A DNA stretch of 64,000 nt from Sphingomonas sp. OK281. Lineage in GTDB: Bacteria > Pseudomonadota > Alphaproteobacteria > Sphingomonadales > Sphingomonadaceae. The position numbers were made by a program, and so were the translations under genes. Positions 26,651 to 36,534 of this stretch are shown here, in pieces (positions within the stretch are counted from its first letter, which is position 1; the number at the start of each line of letters is the position of its first letter). Where the stretch lies: assembly GCF_900115295.1 (NCBI RefSeq), contig NZ_FOVZ01000003.1, positions 434,001-498,000 of the forward strand. The letters run 5' to 3'. The notes under the pieces are model-generated. The model saw only the letters and a list, made by a program, of their open reading frames with translations, searched no databases and was not told the DNA's origin.

Positions 26651-27614
26651 TCGGCCGCGTTGGGGTCGCCGCGATTTCTCGCGCGGCGGCTTCGAGCACG
26701 TCGGCCCGCGCCTTGGACGAGGCATGGGTACGACTGCGGAACAGTCCGCCGTCGATATTGCCACCTTTCTGACGCCAGAACCTGGGCGCGGCCATCGGAT
26801 CATACCCCGCGTTCGCCAGCAGATAGATGCCGAGCAGGTCGGCCTGGTCCTCCGTCTCGCGGATCAGGCGGCCGTTGCGACCGAGTTCCGCCAGCAGGCC
26901 CCGGTTGATCTTCGCCGCGTCGAGCCTTTCGCGGTGGCGCAGGATGTTGTGCGCGAGTTCGTGCGAGACGACGACGGCGATCTCTTCGTCGGTATATCCG
27001 TCGAAGAATCGCTCGCCGATCTGGACGATCGCGCCGTCCGCGGTCGCTCCCAGGCCGCTGCCGAGCAGGATCTCGAACCGCGAACGACAGCCGGTGACCG
27101 GTTTGACCATGATCGACAACCGCCGTCCGCCGCGAAGGATCGTCAGGCGTACCGGCCGTTCCAGCGGCGATCGTACAATCACGGCCTCCGCTGCGTCGCG
27201 CGCCGCGGCACCTTCCGGTGTGGTCGAATCGGGCAGCGGCGGCTGCGCGACGTCGTTGATCGCAGCGATCGAATCATTGGCGCGAACGCCCGCCCGATCG
27301 GCCGGTCCGTTTGCCACGACAGCCTCGACGCCGACGGTCGATGCGAACCCGAACGCAACCGCCGCCCGCCCGCGCGCGGCCGGGCCGTATTGGGTCAGCG
27401 CGTGGATCGGCATGCCGAGTTGCGGCTGAAGCTGGTCGCACAGCGCCGCGTTGGCGGTCGTCAACCGATACGCGATCGTCGCCATGCGCAGGTCGGCGGT
27501 TCGCAACGTCTCGAAGAATGCCGGCGACAACCCATCGTCGGCGCGCGCCGCTTCGGCGGGGGGAGCGGCCGCAGCGAGCAGCGCGAGAGGGAGGAGGCGA
27601 GCGATCGTGGACAT
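26607..27614 (-). CDS. M48 family metalloprotease with PDZ domain, exported
   Basis: A 335-aa protein with a cleavable signal (LLPLALLAAAAPPAEA). Residues ~65-170 resemble a PDZ domain (VEAVVANGPADRAGVRANDSI). The zinc site is HELAHNILRH (residues ~230), with the third ligand in ETEDQADLLGIYLLANAGYDP. This is the BepA/YfgC-like M48 class, acting in periplasmic quality control, although the usual TPR tail is absent. Its last 14 codons are read on the opposite strand of the end of wecC. Confidence 0.85.
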   Translation of the reverse strand: MSTIARLLPLALLAAAAPPAEAARADDGLSPAFFETLRTADLRMATIAYRLTTANAALCDQLQPQLGMPIHALTQYGPAARGRAAVAFGFASTVGVEAVVANGPADRAGVRANDSIAAINDVAQPPLPDSTTPEGAAARDAAEAVIVRSPLERPVRLTILRGGRRLSIMVKPVTGCRSRFEILLGSGLGATADGAIVQIGERFFDGYTDEEIAVVVSHELAHNILRHRERLDAAKINRGLLAELGRNGRLIRETEDQADLLGIYLLANAGYDPMAAPRFWRQKGGNIDGGLFRSRTHASSKARADVLEAAAREIAATPTRPIIPPVLATRDVPLR

Positions 27615-27777
27615 GGCACGCTCCTTAACCGCACAGGCGGGCGGCGTCTCCTCGCACGAACGCAGGCGCGTTGCGGCTCGTCGCGTTAAACTCTATGCGA
27701 CCTTTCGCGATCAATCGCGTTGACCAGCCGATGTTTGATCAGCCTCCGTACATCTTGCCCCCTTCATCGATAGCATC

Positions 27778-28554
27778 ATGATTTCAAAGCTTTTCAAGTC
27801 ACGTACCGTTGCCAAGATCAACCAGCCTCAGATTCCGGACGGCCGTCGCGTCTACGCGGTAGGCGATATCCATGGTCGCGCGGATCTGCTGGACGAACTG
27901 ATCGCGATGATCGAAGCGGACGAGCATACCCGTGGACCGGCAGAGACGACGCTGATTTTCCTGGGTGATATCGTCGATCGCGGTCCGGCTTCCGCCGCCG
28001 TGATCGATCGGCTTCGCACCCTGCGCGCCGCACGCCCCGACGTGCGCTTCCTTCTCGGCAACCACGAAGAGATCTTCCTCGGCGCGCTCGACGGCGAGCC
28101 GAAGGCGCTTCGCCTGTTCTGTCGTATCGGCGGCCGGGAAACGGTATTGAGTTACGGCATGGACGCCGCGGAATACGAACGACTCGATTACGAGGAACTC
28201 GTCCACCGTCTCGAAACGCTCGTGCCGGACGAGCATCGCGATTTCCTGAACGGCTTCGAAGACATGATCGTCATCGGCGATTACGCGTTCGTCCATGCGG
28301 GCGTGCGTCCGGACACGCCGCTCGACCTACAGCGTACGGCCGACCTTCGCTGGATTCGCGACCCGTTCCTCGATCACCGGACGGCACTCGAGAAGACTAT
28401 CGTCCATGGTCACACGATGACCGACGAGATCGAGCGTCGCGGCCACCGGATCGGGATCGATACCGGCGCCTACGCGTCGGGGCGGCTGACCGCGCTCGGG
28501 ATCGAACGGGGTGAGACCTGGACGTTGCAGACCGGTACCGCCGTCCGAGTCTGA
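27778..28554 (+). CDS. Metallophosphoesterase (PrpA-like serine/threonine phosphatase)
   Basis: A 258-aa calcineurin-like phosphatase. The metal ligands lie in GDIHGR (residue ~30), GDIVDRG, GNHE, FVHAG and IVHGHTMT, the full PPP-family set. Substrate unknown; relatives act on phosphoproteins or diadenosine polyphosphates. It stands alone, divergent from the M48 protease. Two abutting 13-bp copies of GCTGATCCTGATC (28559-28584) follow the stop. Confidence 0.88.
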   Translation: MISKLFKSRTVAKINQPQIPDGRRVYAVGDIHGRADLLDELIAMIEADEHTRGPAETTLIFLGDIVDRGPASAAVIDRLRTLRAARPDVRFLLGNHEEIFLGALDGEPKALRLFCRIGGRETVLSYGMDAAEYERLDYEELVHRLETLVPDEHRDFLNGFEDMIVIGDYAFVHAGVRPDTPLDLQRTADLRWIRDPFLDHRTALEKTIVHGHTMTDEIERRGHRIGIDTGAYASGRLTALGIERGETWTLQTGTAVRV

Positions 28555-28775
28555 CGGGGCTGATCCTGATCGCTGATCCTGATCATCGTGAATCTGGCCC
28601 AATCCGAGGCCTTATGCTTTTATCGTACGAACCGGACGTTATAGTACGGATGCGGAAGTTGCGTTGCACTACCGCAACAGTGCGGAACGCTTCGCATTGT
28701 TACAAACAGGCCTTGGTTGCCTTGGGTAAGGTTTTATGCCATTGCCTGAGATGACGAGCACAAAGGGAGTTCATC

Positions 28776-29009
28776 ATGCGTCTTGGGAAGTATCTTCTGA
28801 CCGCAGCAGCAGCCACGATGGCAGTTGCTCCGGCCGTGGCAGCACCGGCAAACATGTCGGTTGCTAAGTCGGTTCGTTCGGGTTCGGTTTCGGCTGACAA
28901 GAACGAGCTCGCTGGCGGTGGCATCATCGTTGCGATCCTCGCAGCAGCAGCAGTTGTCGCTGGTATCGTCATCGTTGCAGACAACGACGACGATTCGGAC
29001 AGCAACTAA
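28776..29009 (+). CDS. Small membrane protein with signal peptide and acidic tail
   Basis: A 77-aa protein of unknown function. It has an N-terminal signal-like segment (to about VAPAVAAPA), a short polar linker, a second strongly hydrophobic segment (GGGIIVAILAAAAVVAGIVI, residues ~47-66) and an acidic tail (DNDDDSDSN). If the signal is cleaved, it would be a single-pass protein. It has its own ~200-nt upstream region and a strong terminator, so it is a stand-alone, probably well expressed unit. Similar small proteins occur in sphingomonads without assigned roles. Confidence 0.78.
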   Translation: MRLGKYLLTAAAATMAVAPAVAAPANMSVAKSVRSGSVSADKNELAGGGIIVAILAAAAVVAGIVIVADNDDDSDSN

Positions 29010-29029
29010 GTCTTACGACTTGGTTCGAG

Positions 29030-29058
29030 AATAGCGGCCTTCGGGCCGCTATTTTTTT
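29030..29058 (+). terminator. Rho-independent terminator after the 77-aa protein
   Basis: AATAGCGGCC pairs perfectly with GGCCGCTATT across a TTCG tetraloop, followed by seven T. Confidence 0.93.
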
Positions 29059-29420
29059 GTCTATTGTCCTGGGCCTGCGCCGATCCGAACATGGGCGAAT
29101 CGCCCGGTACCGACTTTGGGGCGATCATTCTTCCCCTCGGGAACCCCGGACGCCTGGCGATGCCGCCCCCCTTCCCCGCGGCAACCGAGGTTGGCGTGCG
29201 AGGTCCGCAATGGACTGGGCATCGAGCACATCCCCCGCTGGTACCTGCCGTCAGGACGACGGACTCGGAGCGGACATCATGCTCGCACGCCGAACGGCAC
29301 CACCGAACCGCGCCCTGCCCACCAAACGCAAAACGCGCCCGGCGGCGAACCGCGGGCGCGTTGCATGTCTCGACCGTAGGAGGATACGAGCGACGTCGGC
29401 TCGTATCGCGCCCCGTCGTG
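29059..29420. other. Gap between terminator and FKBP gene; no convincing gene
   Basis: This ~360-nt stretch holds open frames on both strands, but they lack domain motifs and look like Arg/Ala/Pro-rich chance frames. The only structure seen is the inverted repeat at 29332-29362, read as the FKBP gene terminator. Confidence 0.5.
29322..29362 (-). terminator. Probable terminator of the FKBP isomerase gene
   Basis: On the minus strand AACGCGCCCG pairs perfectly with CGGGCGCGTT over an 11-nt loop, then TTGCGTTTG. The T tract is interrupted, so termination strength is uncertain. It lies 58 nt after the stop codon. Confidence 0.65.
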
Positions 29421-30017
29421 TTACGGCTGGGGCTGGCCCGGGGCACCGCCCGGCATGCCGCCCTGGGCACCACCCGGCATAGCACCAGGCGCGCCACGGC
29501 TCATCTGGGCCTGCGCCTGCATCTGCTGCACCACGCTCTGCGGCAGGAAGTCGAGCAACTCGACGTCGAACACCAGCGTCGAATTCGCCGGGATCGGACC
29601 GTTAGCCTTGTCGCCATAGCCAAGCGCTGGCTTCATCCAGAAGCGGTACTTCGACCCCTTCGGCATCAACTTCAGCGCTTCTGAGAAACCGGGGACCACG
29701 CCGGTGACGGGCATCGGCGTCGGTTGCTGCGACTTGTCGAAGGTCGTGCCGTTGAGCAGCTTGCCCTCGTAGTTGACCAGCGCGACGTCCGCGTCGGTCG
29801 GCTTTGCCGCACCCGGCTTGCCAGGCGCGATCACCTTGTACTGAAGCCCCGACGCGGTCACCACCACGCCGCGTGCACGCGCATTGCGTGCGAGCGGATC
29901 GTCACCCTGCCGCGCGAGCGCGACGGCGGCGATCAGCGCGAGCGCGATACCGACCCAGAGATAAACGAGGTAGCTGCGCTTGGTGGGCTGCAGCGGCACT
30001 GCGGTGACGGTCGACAT
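29421..30017 (-). CDS. FKBP-type peptidyl-prolyl cis-trans isomerase, membrane-anchored
   Basis: A 198-aa protein. One transmembrane segment at residues ~17-36 anchors it, with the domain facing the periplasm. The FKBP core runs ~50-160: SGLQYKVIAPG, VNYEGKLLNGTTFDKS, VPGFSEALKLMPKGSKY in parts, and PALGYG. The tail is Gly/Pro/Met/Gln-rich (GAMPGGAQGGMPGGAPGQP) and probably disordered. It assists folding of exported proteins. Same strand as rpsU. Confidence 0.93.
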   Translation of the reverse strand: MSTVTAVPLQPTKRSYLVYLWVGIALALIAAVALARQGDDPLARNARARGVVVTASGLQYKVIAPGKPGAAKPTDADVALVNYEGKLLNGTTFDKSQQPTPMPVTGVVPGFSEALKLMPKGSKYRFWMKPALGYGDKANGPIPANSTLVFDVELLDFLPQSVVQQMQAQAQMSRGAPGAMPGGAQGGMPGGAPGQPQP

Positions 30018-30072
30018 CGGATCAGGCCCCGGTCATCTGGTCACGCCGGAGCGCCGCGCGTGCCGTTGGAAA

Positions 30073-30106
30073 GCAAACGGGGGCGCCGATCACGACACCC
30101 CCCGAA
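30073..30106 (-). terminator. Weak hairpin downstream of rpsU
   Basis: On the minus strand GGGGGTG pairs with CGCCCCC around a 10-nt loop, followed by GTTTGCTT. It could end rpsU transcription before the FKBP gene. Confidence 0.35.
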
Positions 30107-30146
30107 ACTATCGGCCTACCCGTTCACCGGGCTGGCCGACCAAATC

Positions 30147-30353
30147 TTACCGTGCGCCGTCGCGCTCTGCGCGCTTGCGATCGAGCTTGCGCGAACGACG
30201 AATCGCCGCTGCACGCTCACGTGCACGCTTCTCGGACGGCTTTTCGTAATGCCGGCGCAACTTCATCTCGCGATATACGCCTTCGCGCTGCAGCTTCTTC
30301 TTGAGCGCGCGAAGGGCCTGGTCGACGTTGTTGTCGCGTACGATGATCTGCAT
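30147..30353 (-). CDS. rpsU: 30S ribosomal protein S21
   Basis: A 68-aa basic protein: [20 protein letters not shown], then [21 protein letters not shown] split across the conserved S21 core, and a long Arg/Lys tail of the alphaproteobacterial type. S21 helps the 30S subunit pair with the Shine-Dalgarno sequence. Divergent from cysS. Confidence 0.97.
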   Translation of the reverse strand: MQIIVRDNNVDQALRALKKKLQREGVYREMKLRRHYEKPSEKRARERAAAIRRSRKLDRKRAERDGAR

Positions 30354-30531
30354 AAACCCGTTAAGCTCCGGTCGAATAGATTTTTGCCGTCGCGAATAGG
30401 TCCGCGCCGCATGAACTGGGGCCCCTATCAGGGGAGTGCAGGGGTTTCAAGCCAAACCGGTGATGCCGACAAGTCTGCCCACGACTTTGCTGCCTTTGCG
30501 GCAGGGCCAATGCGTCGCTAAGAGCAGCGGC

Positions 30532-31965
30532 ATGACCCGCATCCCCCTGACACTGTATAACAGCCTCACGCGCCAGCTCGAGACGTTCCGGCCGATCGAT
30601 CCGACCGATGTCGGGCTCTACACCTGCGGGCCGACCGTCTATAACTACCAGCATATCGGCAACATGCGTGCCTTCCTGTTCGCCGACACGCTGGGCCGCG
30701 TGCTCCGGTGGAAGGGGTGGCCGACGACTCACATCATCAACATCACCGATGTCGGACACCTGACATCCGACGCCGATGTCGGCGACGACAAGATGGAGAA
30801 GGCGGCCGCCGCGCAAGGGCGTTCGATCTGGGAGATCGCGGCTTACTATACCGACGTGTTCAAGCGTGACGTCGCGCGCCTCAACATTGTGCCACCGGCG
30901 CGCTGGGCAGTCGCGACCGATCATATCGCCGAGATGATCGCGTTCGCCGAACAGATCGCGCCGAAGCATTGCTACGCGCTCGACAGCGGGCTGTATTTCG
31001 ACGTGTCGACGGTGCCCGACTACGGGCGCCTCGCGCGTGCCGGCAACGACGATGTCGAAAGCCGGATCGAGCCCGTAGCCGGCAAGCGCAACCCACAGGA
31101 TTTCGCGATCTGGCGCACCTCGGCGCCGGGCGAGAACCGCCAGATGGAATGGGATTCGCCCTGGGGTCGCGGCGCGCCCGGCTGGCACCTCGAATGCTCG
31201 GTGATGAGCAAGCACTATCTCGGCGCGCATTTTGACATCCACACCGGCGGGATCGACCACCGCGAGATCCACCATCCCAACGAGATTGCGCAGAATCAGG
31301 CGCATTGCGATTGCGCGGATACCGGTGCGAGCGTCTGGATGCACAACAACTTCCTGGTCGAGCGTGCGGGCAAGATGTCGAAGTCGACCGGCCAGTTCAC
31401 GACGATGCAGACGATCGTCGACCGCGGCTTCCACCCCCTCGCCTACCGCCTCATGTGCCTTCAGGCGCACTATCGCAGCGAGCTCGAATTCTCGTGGGAG
31501 AACCTCGCAGCGGCAGCGATTCGCCTGAAGCGGATGGTGCAGGCGGTCGAGACCTTGCGTGCCCGCGAGCCCGGCGGCCCGTCGGGCAGCGCGCATGCCT
31601 ATGCCGATCGGCTCGAGGACGCCGTGTCGGACGATCTCGCCACGCCGCGCGCGCTGCCGATTCTCGACGAACTGCTTGCCGACAAGCGAGTCGCGCCGGC
31701 GGACCGGATCGCCGCGCTGGACGATTTCGACGCAGTGCTGGGGCTCGATCTCGCGACGATCGGCCGCGAGGACCTGCGCATCCGCCCGGCAACCGCGACG
31801 ATCGACGAAGCCACGATCGCGACACGCCTCTCGGACCGCCGCGACGCACGCGCCGCAAAGGACTTCGAGCGTTCGGACTCGATCCGCGACGAGCTGGCGG
31901 CGGCCGGCGTCGAAGTGATGGACGGCGACTCGCTCGGCTGGGACTGGAAGATCGTGGCAGTATAG
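30532..31965 (+). CDS. cysS: Cysteine--tRNA ligase
   Basis: A 477-aa class I synthetase. The start at 30532 gives MTRIPLTLYNSLTRQ. The first zinc Cys is in YTCGPTVYNYQHIGNMR, which includes the HIGH-like motif. WHLECSVMS, GGIDHREIHHPNE and the KMSKS loop (GKMSKSTGQF) follow, then the DALR-type C-terminal helices. Full length. Confidence 0.97.
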   Translation: MTRIPLTLYNSLTRQLETFRPIDPTDVGLYTCGPTVYNYQHIGNMRAFLFADTLGRVLRWKGWPTTHIINITDVGHLTSDADVGDDKMEKAAAAQGRSIWEIAAYYTDVFKRDVARLNIVPPARWAVATDHIAEMIAFAEQIAPKHCYALDSGLYFDVSTVPDYGRLARAGNDDVESRIEPVAGKRNPQDFAIWRTSAPGENRQMEWDSPWGRGAPGWHLECSVMSKHYLGAHFDIHTGGIDHREIHHPNEIAQNQAHCDCADTGASVWMHNNFLVERAGKMSKSTGQFTTMQTIVDRGFHPLAYRLMCLQAHYRSELEFSWENLAAAAIRLKRMVQAVETLRAREPGGPSGSAHAYADRLEDAVSDDLATPRALPILDELLADKRVAPADRIAALDDFDAVLGLDLATIGREDLRIRPATATIDEATIATRLSDRRDARAAKDFERSDSIRDELAAAGVEVMDGDSLGWDWKIVAV

Positions 31966-31975
31966 GCGTGTCGGC

Positions 31976-32073
31976 CGTCATTCCCGCGTAGGCGGGAACC
32001 CATACTGGCAAGCCTAGCGCTAAGATCGCGGATCTTGGAGCATATGGATCCCCGCCTGCGGGGAGATGACGGG
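31976..32073. repeat. Palindromic intergenic repeat, family D (CATTCCCGCnnnGGCGGGAA type)
   Basis: CGTCATTCCCGC... at the left is mirrored by ...GGGGAGATGACG at the right, each arm itself a small hairpin (TTCCCGC/GCGGGAA; CCCCGC/GCGGGG). A related unit lies at 52264-52314. No gene is in the 215-nt gap. Confidence 0.8.
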
Positions 32074-32180
32074 AAGATCATGGGAGCGTGAGAACGCATC
32101 GGAACGCGCAAGCCGATCCCATCCGCGATACCACCCGTCCGCAAACTTGACTTGCCCCGCCGCGCGCCGATGTTCGCATC

Positions 32181-33119
32181 ATGAAAGCCGTCCTCCCCGC
32201 CGCCGCCCGTCCGCTCCTCGAACCGCATCTCCCCGCGGACCTCGAAACCGCTTGGTTCGCCAGACCCGCTGAAGCCAACGCGATGATCGCCGACGCGGAC
32301 ATCGCCTGGGTCGACATGCAGCCGACCGAACTCGTCGCCGACGCGATCCGCCACGCCGGCCCTAAGCTGAAATGGGTCTCGACGATCTACGCAGGGCTCG
32401 ACGCGTTTCCGCTCGACACGTTGCGCGACAATGGCGTCACGCTGACCAACGGTGCGGGCATCAATGCCGTCGCGGTCGCCGAATATGCCGTCATGGCGGT
32501 GCTCGTCGCCGCCAAGCGCTTCGATACCGTCGTGCGCGCGCAGGACCGCCACGAATGGCTGAAGGACGCGCCCGGCAAGGTCGAACTTGCCGGCAGCAAG
32601 GCGCTCGTCATCGGCTATGGCACGATCGGCACGATGATCGGTGACCGGCTGGCCGCGTTCGGCGTGGACGTGACCGGCGTAACCCGCACGGGCCGCGACG
32701 GGACGATCGGCCCGGATGCATGGCGCGATCGGCTCGGCGAGTTCGACTGGGTCGTCCTCGCCGCCCCCTCGACCGGCGCCACGCAGGCGATGATCGGCGG
32801 CGACGAACTTGCGGGGATGAAGCCGTCCGCCTGGCTGATCAACATCGCTCGCGGCGACATGATCGACGACGATGCGCTGATCGCCGCGCTGACCAAGGGC
32901 ATCATCGCCGGCGCGGTCCTCGACCCGACCAACCCCGAGCCCTTGCCGCCCGAGCACCCGCTATGGTCGACGCCGAACGCGATCGTGACGATGCATTTGT
33001 CGGGCCGCAGCCAGACGACGATGTTCGCACGAGGGGCAGCTCTGTTCCGCGAAAACCTCGCCGCGTTCCTTGCCGGTACCCCGATGAAGAACGTCGCGGA
33101 CCTCGACGCGGGCTATTGA
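32181..33119 (+). CDS. D-isomer-specific 2-hydroxyacid dehydrogenase
   Basis: A 312-aa NAD(P)-dependent reductase of 2-oxoacids. The dinucleotide motif is [19 protein letters not shown] (residues ~138-157). The catalytic Arg is in [14 protein letters not shown], the Glu in [12 protein letters not shown], and the His in TMHLSG, so the triad is complete. The substrate (glyoxylate, hydroxypyruvate or another) is not evident. It lies 98 nt before the DAHP synthase gene, but a shared role is only a guess. Confidence 0.88.
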   Translation: MKAVLPAAARPLLEPHLPADLETAWFARPAEANAMIADADIAWVDMQPTELVADAIRHAGPKLKWVSTIYAGLDAFPLDTLRDNGVTLTNGAGINAVAVAEYAVMAVLVAAKRFDTVVRAQDRHEWLKDAPGKVELAGSKALVIGYGTIGTMIGDRLAAFGVDVTGVTRTGRDGTIGPDAWRDRLGEFDWVVLAAPSTGATQAMIGGDELAGMKPSAWLINIARGDMIDDDALIAALTKGIIAGAVLDPTNPEPLPPEHPLWSTPNAIVTMHLSGRSQTTMFARGAALFRENLAAFLAGTPMKNVADLDAGY

Positions 33120-33217
33120 AACCAGCCGCCACACCTGCCCGAAAGCTTTACTTCATTGCGCGAAAAGGCGTTTTCCCGCATGGCCAGCCTCACAATTCAT
33201 CAATCGGACGACATGAT

Positions 33218-34591
33218 ATGGCCGCGAACTGGGCCCCCGACAGCTGGACGCGTCACGAAGCACGACAGCTTCCTACCTATCCCGACGCCGCAGCGCTGAC
33301 CGCCGCGACCGACCAGCTTGCGACGTTCCCGCCGCTCGTCTTCGCCGGTGAAGCCCGCAACCTGACCGCCAGTCTCGCCGAAGTCGCAGCCGGCAAGGCG
33401 TTCCTGCTCCAGGGCGGCGATTGCGCCGAGTCCTTCGCCGAGCATAGCGCGAACAACATCCGCGACACGTTCCGCGTCATCCTGCAAATGGCCGTTGTAC
33501 TCACCTTCGCCTCGAAACTCCCGGTCGTGAAACTCGGCCGCATGGCGGGGCAGTTCGCCAAGCCGCGCTCGACCGATACCGAGACGATCGGCGGCGTCGA
33601 GCTGCCGTCGTACCGCGGTGACAACGTCAACGACATCGCCTTCAACGCGGAGTCGCGCGCGCCCGACCCGCAGCGGATGATCCGTGCCTATTCGCAGTCG
33701 GCCGCCACGCTCAACCTGCTGCGCGCGTTCGCACAGGGCGGCTACGCGAACCTGCACCAGGTCCACCGCTGGACGCACGACTTCATGGGCCGCAGCCCCT
33801 GGTCGAAGAAATACGCCGAGACCGCGGACCGGATCGGCGAGGCGCTCGAGTTCATGGCCGCCTGTGGTATCGACCCCGAGACCGTGCCGCAGCTCGCGCA
33901 GACGCATTTCTATACCAGCCACGAGGCGTTGCTGCTCCAGTACGAGCAGGCGCTGACGCGTCAGGATTCGCTGACCGGCGACTGGTACGACACCAGTGCG
34001 CACTTCCTGTGGATCGGCGATCGCACGCGGTTCGAGGGGTCGAGCCACGTCGAATACCTCCGCGGCATCGGCAACCCGATCGGCATCAAATGTGGCCCGA
34101 GCCTGGAGCCCGACGCATTGTTGCGGATGCTCGACACGCTCAACCCTGGTCGCGTCCCTGGCCGGATGACGCTGATTACGCGCTATGGCTATGACAAGAT
34201 CGAAGCGAACCTGCCCCGCCTAGTCCGGGCCGTCACGCGCGAGGGCCATCCGGTGGTGTGGAGCTGCGATCCGATGCACGGCAACGTCGTCAAGGCCGCC
34301 AACGGCTACAAGACGCGCCCGTTCGACCGCATCCTCGCCGAAGTCCGCGGCTTCTTCGCGGTCCACCGCGCGGAAGGCACGCACGCCGGCGGCATCCACG
34401 CCGAGATGACCGGCCAGAACGTGACGGAGTGCACCGGCGGCGCGATCGACGTGACCGAGCAATCGCTGGCCGATCGCTACCACACGCACTGCGATCCGCG
34501 CCTCAACGCCAGCCAAAGCCTCGAACTCGCCTTCCTGCTGGCCGAGATGCTCAACGAGGAAATGGCCGAGCGCAAGAAGGTCGCCGCCTGA
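33218..34591 (+). CDS. Class II 3-deoxy-7-phosphoheptulonate synthase (DAHP synthase)
   Basis: A 457-aa plant-type (class II) enzyme joining phosphoenolpyruvate and erythrose 4-phosphate, the first step of the shikimate pathway. Motifs include [57 protein letters not shown] and [17 protein letters not shown]. The start ATG 33218 gives the usual N terminus (NWAPDSWT...). Single gene unit. Confidence 0.95.
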   Translation: MAANWAPDSWTRHEARQLPTYPDAAALTAATDQLATFPPLVFAGEARNLTASLAEVAAGKAFLLQGGDCAESFAEHSANNIRDTFRVILQMAVVLTFASKLPVVKLGRMAGQFAKPRSTDTETIGGVELPSYRGDNVNDIAFNAESRAPDPQRMIRAYSQSAATLNLLRAFAQGGYANLHQVHRWTHDFMGRSPWSKKYAETADRIGEALEFMAACGIDPETVPQLAQTHFYTSHEALLLQYEQALTRQDSLTGDWYDTSAHFLWIGDRTRFEGSSHVEYLRGIGNPIGIKCGPSLEPDALLRMLDTLNPGRVPGRMTLITRYGYDKIEANLPRLVRAVTREGHPVVWSCDPMHGNVVKAANGYKTRPFDRILAEVRGFFAVHRAEGTHAGGIHAEMTGQNVTECTGGAIDVTEQSLADRYHTHCDPRLNASQSLELAFLLAEMLNEEMAERKKVAA

Positions 34592-34675
34592 AGAAAATAT
34601 GGCGGGCGTTTAGGAATGTTCGGCAAGCGTCTTGACGCCTGCCACCCCATTCCGTAGACGCCCGCATCTGCTAAC

Positions 34676-34750
34676 GGCCCCTTCGTCTAGCGGTTAGGAC
34701 GACGCCCTCTCACGGCGTAAGCACGAGTTCGATTCTCGTAGGGGTCACCA
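34676..34750 (+). tRNA. tRNA-Glu (anticodon CTC)
   Basis: A 75-nt cloverleaf. Acceptor GGCCCCT pairs with AGGGGTC, the anticodon stem ACGCC/GGCGT encloses loop CTCTCAC giving anticodon CTC, and a T arm with GTTCGAT and an encoded CCA end follow. It reads GAG codons. No other tRNA is nearby and no integration scar is seen. Confidence 0.96.
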
Positions 34751-34937
34751 GCACTTCACGCCGCGCAGTCTCGATCGATCGCCGCCAAACTGCGGCTATA
34801 TTAGCCGTGACCTGTGCTGCATGTCCGTCGATCGCCACACGATCATCTCCCGAATTTCTGCCAAACGGTTACAGTGGCGCCATACCGCGACGATATGACC
34901 CCGACGGTTCGATCGACGCATTATTCGGAGAGACGGC

Positions 34938-36374
34938 ATGACTGCGACCTACGATACCAAACTCGGGCTCTATATTGCCGGCGAATGGCTGAACGGCGAC
35001 GGTCGCGATACGCGTGACGTGCTCAATCCGGCGACGGGAGCGGGACAGGCCGCGTTACCGCTCGCCAGTGCTGCTGATCTCGACCGCGCACTCGAAGCGA
35101 CGCAGCGCGGCTTCGTCGCCTGGCGTGCAACGCCGCCGGAACAGCGCGCTGCGATCCTGACGCGAACCGCGCAACTCCTGCGTGAGCGTGCCGATCACAT
35201 CGCCCGCATCGCCACGCTCGAACAGGGCAAGATCCAGGCCGAGGCCAAGGGCGAAGTCGCCTTCGCCGCCGCGCTGCTCGATTTCCACGCCGCCGAGGGC
35301 CTGCGCGTCTATGGTCGCGTCCTGCCGCGCCCATCGGGTACGCGCAGCCTCGTCCTGCATCAGCCGGTCGGCCCGGTCGCCGCGTTCTGTGCCTGGAACT
35401 TCCCGATCATGAACGTCGTGCGCAAGATCGCGCCTGCGCTCGCGGCAGGCTGCTCGATCATCATCAAGCCGTCGGAGGAAACCGCGGGCAGCGCGGTCGA
35501 GGTGCTGAAGTGTTTCCAGGATGCCGGTCTGCCCGGCGACGTCGCGCAATGCGTATTCGGCGTGCCCGACATGGTCTCGCGCCATCTGCTCGCCTCGCCG
35601 ATCACGCGGAAGCTGAGCTTCACCGGTTCGGTCCCGGTCGGCAAGGCGCTGATGAAGCTGGCCGCCGACACGATGATGCGCACGACCATGGAGCTCGGTG
35701 GTCATGGCCCGGTGCTGGTGTTCGACGACTGCGACCTCGACAAGACGCTCGACACGCTGGTCGCGCACAAGTTCCGCAACGCCGGTCAGGTCTGCGTCGC
35801 GCCGACCCGCTTCCACGTGCAGGACGGCATCTATGACCGCTTCGCTGCCGGCTTTGCCGAACGGACGCGCGGCCTGAAGGTCGGCGACGGGATGGATTCG
35901 TCGAGCCAGATGGGTCCGATGGCCAATGCCCGCCGCCCCGACGCGATCGCCGAACTGGTCGGCGATGCGACCAGTCACGGCGCGAAGCTGTTGGCAGGTG
36001 GGGAGTATGGCGGCCAGGGCGGGTTCTTCTTCCAGCCCACTGTCCTGTCCGACGTGCCGCTCTCCGCGCGCGCGATGAACGAGGAACCATTCGGCCCGGT
36101 CGCGCTGCTCAGCCGGTTCGGCAGCGACGAGGATGCGATCGCCGAAGCCAATCGCCTGCCGTTCGGCCTCGCCGCCTATTGCTTCACCGAGAATGGCCGT
36201 CGCCAGAACCTGCTCGGTGACGCGATCGAGGCCGGGATGGTCGGCATCAACACCGTCCGCCTGAGCTATCCCGACAGCCCGTTCGGCGGCGTGAAGGACA
36301 GCGGCCACGGCTCGGAGGACGGCCCCCAGGGCATCGCCGCACATCTCGTCACCAAGGCCGTGCACATCAGCTGA
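34938..36374 (+). CDS. NAD(P)-dependent aldehyde dehydrogenase (succinate-semialdehyde type)
   Basis: A 478-aa aldehyde dehydrogenase. Motifs: AAFCAWNFPIMN with the oxyanion Asn, IIKPSEET, FTGSVPVGK, the general-base Glu in MELGGHGPV, and the catalytic Cys in NAGQVCVAPTRF. NEEPFGPV and the C-terminal GGVKDSGHG complete the fold. Closest in style to the succinate-semialdehyde and alpha-ketoglutarate-semialdehyde branch; exact substrate unknown. The gene is single, with ~190 nt upstream after the tRNA. Confidence 0.9.
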   Translation: MTATYDTKLGLYIAGEWLNGDGRDTRDVLNPATGAGQAALPLASAADLDRALEATQRGFVAWRATPPEQRAAILTRTAQLLRERADHIARIATLEQGKIQAEAKGEVAFAAALLDFHAAEGLRVYGRVLPRPSGTRSLVLHQPVGPVAAFCAWNFPIMNVVRKIAPALAAGCSIIIKPSEETAGSAVEVLKCFQDAGLPGDVAQCVFGVPDMVSRHLLASPITRKLSFTGSVPVGKALMKLAADTMMRTTMELGGHGPVLVFDDCDLDKTLDTLVAHKFRNAGQVCVAPTRFHVQDGIYDRFAAGFAERTRGLKVGDGMDSSSQMGPMANARRPDAIAELVGDATSHGAKLLAGGEYGGQGGFFFQPTVLSDVPLSARAMNEEPFGPVALLSRFGSDEDAIAEANRLPFGLAAYCFTENGRRQNLLGDAIEAGMVGINTVRLSYPDSPFGGVKDSGHGSEDGPQGIAAHLVTKAVHIS

Positions 36375-36386
36375 TCGCGGCATTGC

Positions 36387-36416
36387 GGCGGATATCGGTT
36401 TCGATCGGTATCCGCC
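36387..36416. repeat. 8-bp perfect inverted repeat downstream of the aldehyde dehydrogenase
   Basis: GGCGGATA pairs with TATCCGCC over a 14-nt loop just after the stop. No T tract follows, so it is either a weak terminator or a transcript-end stabiliser. Confidence 0.4.
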
Positions 36417-36534
36417 CATGTGTCGGTCTACGCACTGATGGCCTGAACGCCGTATCGACTTGTCTCACCCGCGGAGTATCGAAAACACGGCGCCAGGCGC
36501 TACCCGGCGCACCGTTCGCGCGTTACCACGAGCG

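Noticed and set aside
28559..28584. Two abutting 13-bp copies of GCTGATCCTGATC after the metallophosphatase
   Set aside because: Too short to be called an element; no hairpin or gene effect is apparent.
29006..29497. 163-codon minus-strand frame between the 77-aa protein and FKBP genes
   Set aside because: It crosses the terminator and the start of the FKBP gene's 3' end, is Arg/Cys/Pro-rich and lacks any family signal.
34676..34937. tRNA-Glu as an integration site of a mobile island
   Set aside because: No integrase, no repeat of the tRNA 3' end within the window, and neighbouring genes look like core genes.
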